Shown here piece by piece: positions 1-10,827 of a stretch of DNA of 64,000 nt. Origin of the DNA: Saprospiraceae bacterium (lineage in GTDB: Bacteria; Bacteroidota; Bacteroidia; Chitinophagales; Saprospiraceae); assembly GCA_016716335.1 (NCBI GenBank), contig JADJWN010000006.1:148908-212907 (forward strand). The letters run 5' to 3'. Each line of letters starts with the position of its first letter. The first letter of the stretch is position 1. The notes under the pieces were generated by a model, which made no database searches, was not told the origin of the DNA, and saw nothing but the letters and a program-made list of their open reading frames with translations. The position numbers and the translations under genes were made by a program.

Positions 1-220
1 GGTATGTGTAGGAGTGGAAGCCAGATTTTTAGCTTCTGCCACAGCGGCAGGACCACCGGCGGTACAAAGTTATATGTGGACATTTTCGGGTTCTCCTGTA
101 TTGAATAATTACGGACAAACTGCAGTGGATGGCACCCGAAGAAACAGAGGTGCAATCTATAACAATGCAGCTGTTGGTCCTCAGACTGTCAATCTTACGG
201 TAATCTATACAAACGGATGC
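1..220 (+). repeat. Adhesin module repeat, copy 1
   Basis: Positions 1-220 match 781-1000 at an offset of exactly 780 bases with only scattered substitutions. Both encode the module that begins VCVGVEARFLAS. Confidence 0.9.
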
Positions 221-3200
221 AGTGTAACCGCTCCTCAGCATACCATCAATGTGCTGCCGCTTCCTGTTCTGACAGCTCAGACCCCGGCTATCTGCATCAA
301 TGAAAATCCCTTTGACCTTACAAGTCTGGAAGCATCAATCACCTCTGCAACGGGTACATTCAGCTATTCATTCGGTGGAAGTCCTGTGGCAGACCCAACC
401 ATGTTTACAGCCGCCAACGGAGATGTCGTGGATGTTAACTTTACCGATGGAAACGGATGTTCCAATACTACAACCATCACATTTACGGTGAATCCATTAC
501 CGGTGCTTACCGCCCAGACACCGTCCATCTGTCCATCGGATAATCCTTTTGATTTGACGAGCCTGGAATCTTCAATCACAAGTGCAACCGGGACATTTGC
601 CTATGAGTTTGGTGGCAATCCTGTCATGGATCCCACTGCATTTACTGCTGCGGATGGCAATGTGGTAAATGTAACTTTCACGGATGGCAACGGATGTTCA
701 AGTACAACTACCATCACATTTACTTTGCTGCCTGAACCTCCTGTAACTATCCTGCCTTTTATGGGTAATCCTTTTACCCGGGTATGTGTGGGAGTTGAAG
801 CCAGATTTCTGGCTTCACCAACAGCAGCGGGACCACCGGCGGTACAAAGTTATATGTGGACATTTTCGGGTTCTCCTACCTTGGGTAATTATGGGCAAAC
901 TGCCGGAGATGGCACCCGAAGAAACAGAGGTGCAATCTATAACAATGCCGCTGTCGGCCCTCAGACTGTCAATCTGACGGTAATATATGCCAACGGATGT
1001 ACGAGCACAGCGCCGACACATACAATAATAGTTAATCCACTGCCGATAGTGACCTGTCCTGCCGATACTATAGTGTGTGAAGATGCAGGAAATATAGATT
1101 TAACTACTTTGGTACCTGCCGCTTCTCCTGCAGGCGGTACATTTGCCGGTACCTACGTTATATCCGGAAACCTTTTCAATACTTCTTCCGCAGGAGTAGG
1201 AACTCATGCAGTAAGATACAGATATACAGATATCAATGGTTGTGTGGATTCATGTGCATTTAACATTATAGTATATGACATCCCATCTGCTCCTCAACTC
1301 AATAAAGTCCCGAATGTAACCTTTGCCTGTACGGGTGATATTTTGAGTGCAGTGGTACTCACGCCGGGTACAGGCGGCAGTGGCAGCTGTGAGGATCAGT
1401 ACAGATTTTCCACAGATAATGGTATGACCTGGAGCAGCTGGTCAACGACAATACCGTCCTTCAGTGCCGTGACCGGTGTCAACATTATAGAGGCCAGAAG
1501 ATTCTGCAATACCAACCGATGTCCGAGTGATATTACTTCAATATCCTGGAATGTAAATGCGCCGATTACGGCAGTAAATATAAGTGTTGTCCCGGCAGGT
1601 GATGTATGTCTTGGAGCTACCGGAGTACAATATACAGCAAATGTAACGGGTGGTACCGGACCATTCACTTATGCATGGTGTGCCTACAACAGTGGAGATG
1701 GCAGTGGCACCTGCTTTGGTGGATTCAGTCCGGGTGGAAGTAATCCAATACATACAAGAAACTGGACAGCCACCACCGGGCCCAAGTCCGTAGGAGTCAC
1801 AGTGAGTCAGGAGGGCTGTCCGAATGCGACTGCACTGTACAGTTTCAATGTTGTGGGAGATCCTGTCAGACCATCTCTGGCAACTGCGAGCCCGACGACT
1901 TCCTATGCTTGTCGTGGAGCAAATGTAAGTGCAACATTCAATGCGGGTACCGGTGGTACCGGAAGTTGTACAGATGAGTACAGATTCTCCACCGATAATG
2001 GTGCAACGTGGAGTGCCTATGTGCCCGGTAGTATGATAACCATGGGTGCACAGACTGTGCTGATACAGACCCGCAGAGTATGTGACGGCCTGGGATGCGA
2101 CGGTGCCGGGGAGGTGTTTGCTACCGTGGTCAGCTGGACATCAAGTGCATTGCCCACTCCTTCCATAGTACCTGATCCGGCGGAAGTATGTGCCGGAGTG
2201 GATCTGCAGCTGGATGGAAATCCATCCGGTGGTACGGGAACTTACGACACCCATTTGTGGACAGGACCCGGTGCGGCATTTGTTGAACCAGATAATGAGC
2301 AGGTGACAGTGTTTAATACATCGGCAGCAGGTGTTTATGACCTGACATATACTGTAACAGATAATAATGGATGTATTGGAACAGATGCCATACAGATTAC
2401 TGTATTTCCACTCCCCACAGTGACCTGTCCTGCAGATACAATTGTGTGTGAAGATGCGGACCGAATAGATTTGACTACTTTAGTGCCCGCTGCCAATCCT
2501 GCGGGAGGAACATTCATCGGCTTGAATGTCAGTGGCGGATTTTTTGATGTGGATGGAGCTGGTGTAGGAAGCTATGAGATTATTTATGAGTATGAAGATA
2601 TCAATGGATGTACTAATACGTGTACCTTTAATATTACGGTGTTTGATATCCCATCTGCTCCGCAACTCAATAAAGTACCGAATGTAACCTTTGCCTGTAC
2701 AGGTGACCTGTTGAGTGCAGTGGTAATCACGCCGGGTACAGGTGGCAGTGGCAGCTGTGAGGATCAATACAGATTTTCCACAGACAATGGTATGACGTGG
2801 AGCAGCTGGTCCGCGACAATACCGTCCTTCAGTGCCGTGGCCGGTGTCAACATTATAGAGGCCAGAAGATTCTGCAATACCAACCGATGTCCGAGTGATA
2901 TTACCTCAATATCCTGGAATGTAAATGCGCCGATTACGGCAGTAAATATAAGTGTGGCCCCGACAGGTGATGTATGTCTGGGAGCTACCGGAGTACAATA
3001 TACAGCCAATGTAACGGGTGGTACCGGACCATTCACTTATGCCTGGTGTGCCTATGACAGCGGAGATGGCAGTGGCACTTGCTTTGGTGGATTCAGTCCG
3101 GGTGGAAGTAATCCAATTCAGACAAGAAACTGGGTAGCCACCACCGGGCCCAAGTCCGTAGGTGTCACTGTGAGTCAGGAGGGCTGTCCGAATGCAACTG

Positions 3201-6200
3201 CTCTGTACAGTTTCAATGTAGTGGCAGATCCTGTCAGACCATCCTTAGCAACTGCGAGCCCTACGACTTCCTATGCATGTCGTGGAGCAAATGTAAGTGC
3301 AACATTCAATGCGGGTACCGGTGGTACCGGAAGTTGTACAGATGAGTACAGATTCTCCACCGATAATGGTGCAACTTGGAGTGCCTACGTCCCCGGTAGT
3401 ATGATTACTATGGGTACACAGACTGTGCTGATACAGACCCGAAGAGTGTGTGATGGTCCAGGATGTGACGGTGCGGGAGAGAATTTGAGACCGTGGTCAG
3501 CTGGACATCAAGTGCATTGCCCACAGCTTCCATAGTACCTGATCCGGCGGAAGTATGTGCCGGAGTGGACCTGCAGCTGGATGGAAATCCATCCGGTGGT
3601 ACGGGAACTTACGACACCCATTTGTGGACAGGACCCGGTGCGGCATTTGTAGAACCCGATAATGAGCAGGTGACAGTTTTCAATAATACATCTTCAGGAA
3701 CTTATACTGTCATATACATAGTGACAGACAGCAATGGATGTACCGGAACTGACGAAATTACTGTGTTGGTGAATGAAAATCCGGTGGCTGATATTTTACC
3801 GGCTACGGTATCTGAATTTATCTGCCCCGGTAAAAACCTCTTGTTGAATGGCAATCCTTCGGGTGGTGACGGCAACTACACCCATCAATGGGAAGATGCT
3901 GAAAACTTTAATGACCCTAATATACAATCTCCGGTATTTAATTCTCTTATACTGGGAGAATATACAGTGACTTATACCGTTACAGATGGTAACGGATGTA
4001 CAGCTACGGATGCCATCACATTTACTGTAGGGGATGAAGTGGCTCCTGAAATCACCTGTCCGGCAGATGTTACATTAGCTACAGACCCCGATGTATGTAC
4101 AGCGTTACATACATTTACCGTAGATTTTTCTGATAATTGTGCAGGATTGGATATAGTGGGTTTTGAAAACGAATTTGCACCATCCAACTGGACACTTACC
4201 AACAGTACGCTGATAGGTAATGGTACGGTGGACGAATCATTAGCTCCATCATCCATCACCATTACAGGTTCTGATTTCGGACCGGTATCCGGACCATCCA
4301 ACAACACAGATTACTGTGTTACAATACCGGGAACAACAGCAGGAATGTTGACATTTGACTGGAGCTATACCTCACTGGATGGGGATGGACCATTCTGGGA
4401 TAAGTTTGGATATGTAGTGGATGGTGTATTTACTCAGGTATCCAATGATGCCGGACCTGTCAATCAAATGGGGTCTGAAACCATAAGTCTTACACCGGGT
4501 CAGGAATTCTGTTTTAGAATATTATCTATAGATCAGGGTTTTGGTGCTGCGGTGACCATTACAATGAACTTCGGATATATGGAGAACATCAATCCTATGC
4601 TGAGTCAGACTGAGGGATTGCCTTCAGGCAGTGACTTTCCATTGGGTACTACTATCAATACCTTTGTGGTAACGGATTTTGCCGGTAACACGAACAGTTG
4701 TTCATTCTCAGTGACCGTTGAAGACAGGCAGAATCCGGTGGCAATCTGCCCTGATGATATAGACATTACCTTAGATCCGGTGGAGTGTGGCAGAGTTCTG
4801 GAGTTTGCTGCGGATGGTTCAGACAATTGTTCGATCGATGATATACGTCAGACTGAGGGATTATTATCCGGAAGTTTCTTCCCTATTGGCAAGGATACCA
4901 TCACGTTTGTGGTAGAAGATGGTTCAGGTAATACTGCTTCATGCTCATTTACGGTGACTGTCAGAGATTTTCCTCATCCTCCTTTGGGTTGTATTCCTGT
5001 ACATCTGTCATTGGATGAAGAATGTACCGCTGAACTTACGGCATTAAATGTTCTCACCGGATATCTCGGACCAGAGGGTGAGATTCTCTTAGGTTGTCTG
5101 GATTGTTTTATCATTGATGTCAAAGCTCCCAATGGTACAAGCCTTGGCAATACCGTTGATGGCACCTATCTGGGTAAAACGCTGAATTACACTATTGTCA
5201 ATACCAAATCCGGATTTTCATGTTGGAATACCGTATTGATAGAAGATAAAATTAAGCCGACCATCGAGTGCAGAAATGATACCATCTCCTGCATGGCTCC
5301 TATATCTACCGCCAAAACTCCGATTGTCAGAGATAATTGTGGTGCTAAAGCTGTTCAGGTGGATGAGAGATTTGAGAGGTTGGAATGCGATGAAATTGCG
5401 ATTGGACGATATATCCGAACCTGGAAAGCAGTGGATAATTACGGTAATGAAAGTATGACCTGTTCTGACACCGTATATCTGCGTCGTACCAATCTGGAAG
5501 GATTGGAATTCCCCGGAGATATGACACTTTCCTGCTCATCAGGATATGCAACGGACAGCAAAGGATTTCCTTATCCTGCACCTTCTGTTGGAGGGGTGCC
5601 TACCTTGAATGGAGTTAATCTCTATCCATTCAATAATTCGCTGATATGCAATGGCACTGTGCATTACAATGACCATTTGTTTCTGAATACTGCCTGCAAG
5701 AAGATGATATTGCGTACCTGGACTATCACAGAATGGTGGTGCAGTACCACGGTGACCTACAACATGCCTCCACAGATTTTCACCATTATAGATGACAAAG
5801 CACCAGTGATACCTGTGGTTGCTGACATTACAGTGACAACAAAATCCAGGGCCTGTGATGCAGATGTAATTCTGCCTGCATTGAATATTACAGATGACTG
5901 CAACGATCTGAAAACAGTGTATATCAATGCTACGCTGAATGGTACGCCAAGCGGTTTTCTGGGCAGCAACGGAGGTACACTGCAATTGACTGCAGGCGTG
6001 CATACGGTAGAATATACCGCTTTTGATATTTGCGGTAATTCATCAACCATGAGTTTTACGGTTACAGTAAGAGATCTTACCCCTCCGATTGCCATTTGTG
6101 ATCACCTGAATACAGTCAGCCTGAACAATCAGGGCTATGCCAAGGCTACAGCGCTGGCCATTGATAACGGCAGTTTTGATGAATGTGGTCCGGTGGATTT

Positions 6201-8763
6201 GAAAATACAGAGAATGGAAGACCCTTGCGGCAATGGTTTTAATGTGGGATGGCATGATGAGGTGGAGTTTTGCTGCGAAGATGCCGGCAAGACACGAATG
6301 GTAACCCTGCTGGTGACTGATGCCGGTGGCAATACCAATATGTGTATGGTCAGTGTACAGGTACAGGATAAAATTCCACCGGCCATGAGCTGCCCTGCCA
6401 ATATCACTGTAGAGGATTGTACCTTTACGTTTGATCCCACCAACGCCGGAGTAGTATTCGGCAATCCTGAAATTTTTGATAATTGTCCTTCCAACAATAC
6501 CATCAGAGAGGTACTGGTGGATAGCCGTAATAACTGTGGTATTGGAGTGGTGACCCGAACATTTACGCTTGTGTCCGGTGGTCAGTCATACGGAACCTGC
6601 GTGCAAACCATTGAATTCAGAAATCTTGAACCATTTGATGCATACAATCCGGCACATCTGATCTGGCCGAGAGATACCATGCTCAACAGCATCTGTTCGC
6701 CATTGAATCTGTTGCCCGAGTCATTGGGTGATCTGCACGGATTCCCGAGAATCATCGAAGATGCATGTGATCTGGTAGGTATGAATTATGAAGACCAGAT
6801 ATTCTATTTTGCCAATAATAATGCCTGCTTCAAAATACTGAGAACCTGGAGTATCATAGACTGGTGTCAGAAGAATACAGATGGCACCTACAAGGTTTGG
6901 ACCTGGGAGCAGGAAATCAAAGTCGTGGACAATACCGCTCCGGTTATCACCAGCAGTACAGAAAGCCGTATGGTGTGCACTTATGACAGCGAATGTCAGT
7001 CCGGAGTCATCTCAGGATTGATTGCAACAGCTACCGATTGTACGCCTGACAGTATGCTGCAGTGGAGTTATAAGGTATATGATACAGATGTCAATCCTCA
7101 TGTATTGTACGCATCAGGTATTGGAAATGACGTCAGCGGAACTTATCCTGTTGGAAAATACCGGGTAGATTTCACAGTTCTGGACAGGTGTGGCAATATT
7201 GCTACTACATCGTATAATTTCGAAATCAGAAACTGTAAGGCTCCGACTGCTATATGTAAAGTAGGGCTTGCCACTTCGCTGACCATGATGGATACCAACA
7301 ATGACGGAACCGGAGATACGCCACTGGCAATGATCAGGCCGGAATTCTTCAACAATAAGAGTTATCATCCATGTAACTATGACCTTAAATTCAGTTTCTC
7401 CGCTAATGTAAATGATACACTCCGCACTTTCACCTGTGATTCTGTGGGTATGAGGAATATTCAGATGTGGGTGACGGATGTGAATGGCAATACTTCATTC
7501 TGTACCACATTCATCAGCGTACAGGATAGTATGAATTTGTGTACAGGCAACCGTATAGCTGTATCAGGTACAGTGAAGACGGAGGAGCAGCAGGAAGTGG
7601 CAGAGGTTATGGTTTATCTCAATAATGGTGAAGGAGGACAAACCATGACTAATGACGAGGGTAAGTATATTTTTGAAGAATTACAGACCGGAGGTACCTA
7701 TGCTTTCAGACCTGAAAAGAAAGGGGATGATAAGAATGGAGTGACCACACTGGACATTGTGATGATTCAAAGGCATATCCTGGGTATGCAGCCTCTTTCA
7801 AGTCCATACAAGCTTCTCGCCGCTGATGTCAATAAATCCGGTAATATCAGTTCTGCCGATCTGCTGGAAATACGCAAACTTATTTTAGGATTGTATGACC
7901 AACTTCCTGTGGTTGACAGCTGGAAATTTGTGGACAGGAATTATCAGTTCCCCGACCCATCAGCACCATGGCTGGGAGTATTGCCCGAGGAGTGCATTGT
8001 GCCGAACATTTATCAGAATACAGCCGTAAACTTTGTAGCAGTAAAAATGGGAGATGTCAACGGCAGTGCCAAGGGTAATTATAACGGTACTCCACTTGAA
8101 CATCGCAGTACTTACAGATTCTGGATGGAGGAGGGTACTGTGACGCAGGACAATGTGAGAAGGATTCCGGTCAGGGCAGGAAATGACCAGACTTTGTATG
8201 GTATGCAGATGATGCTGCATTTCAGAGATATCGAATATGCGAACATTGTACCTGCCGGTATCAGAATAGCTGCTCAAGAGATGGTGAAATTCGGCACGGA
8301 AAGAATCGGATTGAGTATTTCCATACCGGAGGGTATCCGAGTGAGAGAGGATGATGTATTGTTTTACATTGAAGTAAAATCCGGTGTCAGTCAGGATGTG
8401 AAGCATCTGATCAGTATCGGCACGGAGGTCAATCCTGAAGTTTATACAGATGGTATGTATGAGCAGCAGTTGACCATGCAGTGGAGAAATGTAGATTCAG
8501 ACCCGTTTGAAGTGCTGAATGTACAACCCAATCCATGGAAAGACCACACCTTCATCCACCTTACCATGCCTGAGTCCGCTATGGTGTCCTTTAAGGTGAA
8601 GGATCTGGCCGGAAGAAAAGTGCTCAGCAGGGTTGAACAGCTGCAGAAAGGCCTCAATCAGATCATGGTTACCTCCTCAGAACTGATGAAAGCCGGTGTG
8701 TACATTTTTGAAGTGAAATATGCAAATCAATCCATTACAGGTAAGATGATAATGGTAGAATAA
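2..8763 (+). CDS. Giant secreted adhesin with PKD-like, HYR, dockerin-like and T9SS domains (5' partial, one frame break)
   Basis: The reading frame is open from the window edge, so the true start lies upstream; about 2,920 residues are visible. Residues up to about 1300 are repeated Cys-rich PKD/Ig-like modules. HYR modules follow (around 4040-4970 and 6370-6600, with motifs such as ITCPADV and DNCS). A dockerin-type I-like pair occurs at about 7740-7905 (DIVMIQRHILG, then DVNKSGNISSADLLEIRKL). A cohesin-like beta domain lies at about 8100-8430, and a T9SS type A sorting domain ends the protein (NVQPNPW...). The frame breaks between 3481 and 3492; the matching internal repeat at 2113-2128 carries one more base there, so this is a 1-base loss. 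The product is probably exported by T9SS and anchored on or released from the cell surface, with a role in adhesion or matrix formation (inference). The stop is followed by a strong terminator. Confidence 0.85.
253..732 (+). repeat. Tandem pair of 240-base adhesin modules
   Basis: Two head-to-tail copies (about 253-492 and 493-732) each encode an 80-residue unit containing LPVLTAQTP, NPFDLTSLE and NGCS. They are clearly related but more diverged than the long duplication downstream. Confidence 0.85.
781..1000 (+). repeat. Adhesin module repeat, copy 2
   Basis: Second copy of the unit at 1-220, in the same frame and at an offset of 780 bases. Confidence 0.9.
1049..2320 (+). repeat. 1.27-kb direct repeat, copy A
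   Basis: This stretch matches 2420-3684 almost base for base over most of its length. The offset is 1371 bases at the left end, 1368 through the middle and 1367 after the frame break, so the two copies differ by a 3-base and a 1-base indel. Each copy encodes about 420 residues of Cys-rich modules. Confidence 0.92.
2420..3684 (+). repeat. 1.27-kb direct repeat, copy B (carries the frame break)
   Basis: Second copy of the unit at 1049-2320. Between 3481 and 3492 it has 15 bases where copy A has 16, which breaks the reading frame. Copy A keeps the frame open and serves as an internal reference. Confidence 0.92.
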
Positions 8764-8787
8764 GAGGATACAATTTTGAGTTTTTCG

Positions 8788-8821
8788 AAAGGCCTTCCCT
8801 TGATCCGGAAGGCCTTTTTTG
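8788..8821 (+). terminator. Intrinsic terminator of the adhesin gene
   Basis: A perfect 11-bp stem (8788-8798 with 8807-8817) has an 8-base loop and runs into a T tract. It lies 25 bases after the adhesin stop codon. Confidence 0.9.
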
Positions 8822-9274
8822 TTTATGTCTAAAAGTGGTTTTTTCAGGATCATTTGCCTGTATTTATGTTTCGGGAAGCAGATGGTTTGGGTCGGATTCT
8901 TACATGGGGATTTCGCAATGGCAGATGAAAGACCTTTAAGCGATGAGTAATTTTGTAAGTATCTGCATAGACTCTCCCGATGCCAAATCCCGTTATGGTT
9001 ACGGTAAAGGGTTTTATAAGCGGGCTTGACCGTCAAAAGGCTGGAGCGCATTGTAGAAGCACTTTGGAGATAATAAGGGTAAGATGCTGAAATACATTTC
9101 AGCTTTTGGCATTGGCAGCTTTTCTGTGTGGAGGATTTGTTCGTCTGAAGGTGGGGAGTATTGAAAGAAAGTTGTGTAAAACGGCAGTTAAATTTGTTCA
9201 AATGTGGCTCCCGCCAAAGGCCTGAGAAGTCTGTTTTCGAAAACTATTTTATTATTCGTAAAATCAGAGGTAAC
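8822..9274. other. Intergenic region with no supported gene
   Basis: This stretch lies between the adhesin terminator and the susD terminator. No open frame here resembles a protein family. A short palindrome at 9086-9103 (GCTGAAAT, 2-base loop, ATTTCAGC) followed by four T residues is the only structure I see; it is not attached to a gene. Confidence 0.6.
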
Positions 9275-9310
9275 CAAAAAAAAATGCCCTCCTCTGAATT
9301 CAGTGGAGGG
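9275..9310 (-). terminator. Intrinsic terminator after susD
   Basis: On the minus strand the stem GGGCCCTCC-like arm pairing 9304-9310 with 9285-9291 encloses the palindrome CTGAATTCAG (9293-9302). It ends in a run of nine T residues (A residues at 9275-9283 on the plus strand). It lies about 30 bases beyond the susD stop and closes the polysaccharide locus. Confidence 0.88.
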
Positions 9311-9342
9311 CCTTACTAACAAAATTATCCAAAACTAAATTT

Positions 9343-10815
9343 TCAGTATCCGGGATTTTGGGTCAGTTTACCGTCTGTAAGGTCTATCTCCGTTTGCGGT
9401 ATAGGAAAGAGTTCATGTTTGTTTGCCGTAAAATTTTTGCCGGCGGCTTTCAGTGCTGCTTCTGCCCGTCCCCAACGTACAAGGTCAAACCACCGGTGTT
9501 GCTCCATCGCCAGTTCAGATCTTCTTTCGCGGTAAATACGCTCACGCAGCTGGTCTTTGTCTGTAATGGTAATGTCAGGCAAGATAAAATTATTGGTGCC
9601 TCTGGCTCTTCTTCTTACCGCATTGAGCAGGGGCAGAGCCTCCGCACTTCTGCCATCCTCATTGTATGCCTCTGCACACAGCAGCAGTATGTCAGCATAT
9701 CTGAGCAACCTGATATTGCCAGGGCCGTTATCCTGGAGACCGGGATGTTTGGGTACCCATGCCTTCTGATTGTACCTTGCATTGAGGATGTCCGGATTTA
9801 CTTCGACTTTTGTAGTGCCGTCCGGCAGAATCTCTCCCTCATAGATGATAGTGGCCTGTCGTCTGGGATCTCCGGCTTCATAATTCTGTATCAGATTGTC
9901 GCTGGGTCTGTTAAAACCCCAGCCGAGATTGGGTATGCCTCTCACTCCCTGTACCATATTGTACGGTGTGGCTCCCGGTCCGGCCACAGCGGCCTGGAGA
10001 GCAACGGCGCCGATTTCAAAAATGCTTTCCATTCCATGTTCACCTGACATCAGGAAATTTTCGGAATATGTCGGAAAAAGTCGGTATTCATTGCTGTTGA
10101 TAATGGCTTCGCATTGTGCGATGGCATTTTTCCATTCTTTTTTCACCATGTACAATTTGGCGAGAATACCTCTTGCAGCTCCCTTGGTCACTCGTCCCAA
10201 CTCACTGGACGGATATTTTGATTTTTCCGGTAAGGTTTCTACTGCATATTTGAGATCATCTTCTATCAGGGCATAAACTTCAGCTAAAGGCCTCCTTTCC
10301 TGAGTGTAGTATTGGCTCTCTTCGAGCTGTGTGGTAATAAGCGGTACCGGACCAAACCACTGTGCAAGTCTCAGATAACTGAATGCTCTGAGAAAACGGG
10401 CTTCGGCTATCAGTCTGGCCTTTAGCTGGGCATCCATCTGTATATCCGGTATTTTGTTGATGGCAAGATTGGCACGGTAAATAGTGCGGTACTGACCATT
10501 CCAGACAGATGAAAAAGTAACATTGGTTGCATCAAACTGAAAATTGTCAATTTCTGCCAGATAAAAGGCATCATTGGGTGTACTGCCTTTGTCGGCATCG
10601 TCACTGATGATGTCGGTGGCACCGAGATAAGGCAAACCGCAAAATTCCCACGAACGGAAATTGGCATAAATGGCATTTACTGCCTGTACTGCATGTTCTT
10701 CCGTTTGAAAGAAAGTTTCGGAAGTTAACTGGCCTTTGGGCTTTCTATCCAGAAAGTCATCACTGCAGGCTGCGAGTAACAGGGTTGCAAAAAGTGCGAA
10801 AATTATATTTCTCAT
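9343..10815 (-). CDS. SusD/RagB-family glycan-binding outer-membrane lipoprotein
   Basis: The 490-residue product starts with a lipoprotein signal (lipobox LLLAAC, Cys17) followed by SDDFLDRKPKGQL, a common SusD N-terminus. TPR-like helices (ADIAKLY-type patterns around residues 120-230) and the C-terminal SusD region with ERRSELAMEQHRWFDLVRWG (around 430) are family hallmarks. In this family the lipoprotein caps the SusC barrel and captures oligosaccharide at the cell surface. The gene follows SusC by 12 bases in the same operon and is the last gene before a strong terminator. Confidence 0.95.
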   Translation of the reverse strand: MRNIIFALFATLLLAACSDDFLDRKPKGQLTSETFFQTEEHAVQAVNAIYANFRSWEFCGLPYLGATDIISDDADKGSTPNDAFYLAEIDNFQFDATNVTFSSVWNGQYRTIYRANLAINKIPDIQMDAQLKARLIAEARFLRAFSYLRLAQWFGPVPLITTQLEESQYYTQERRPLAEVYALIEDDLKYAVETLPEKSKYPSSELGRVTKGAARGILAKLYMVKKEWKNAIAQCEAIINSNEYRLFPTYSENFLMSGEHGMESIFEIGAVALQAAVAGPGATPYNMVQGVRGIPNLGWGFNRPSDNLIQNYEAGDPRRQATIIYEGEILPDGTTKVEVNPDILNARYNQKAWVPKHPGLQDNGPGNIRLLRYADILLLCAEAYNEDGRSAEALPLLNAVRRRARGTNNFILPDITITDKDQLRERIYRERRSELAMEQHRWFDLVRWGRAEAALKAAGKNFTANKHELFPIPQTEIDLTDGKLTQNPGY

Positions 10816-10827
10816 AATTATTTCTTT

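Noticed and set aside
9086..9107. Hairpin GCTGAAAT/ATTTCAGC with four T residues
   Set aside because: It could be a terminator, but no gene ends ahead of it and the stem is AT-rich.
8677..9201. Minus-strand open frame of 174 codons after the adhesin
   Set aside because: It overlaps the adhesin end and its terminator, is rich in Cys, His and Ser as in random frames, and resembles no family.
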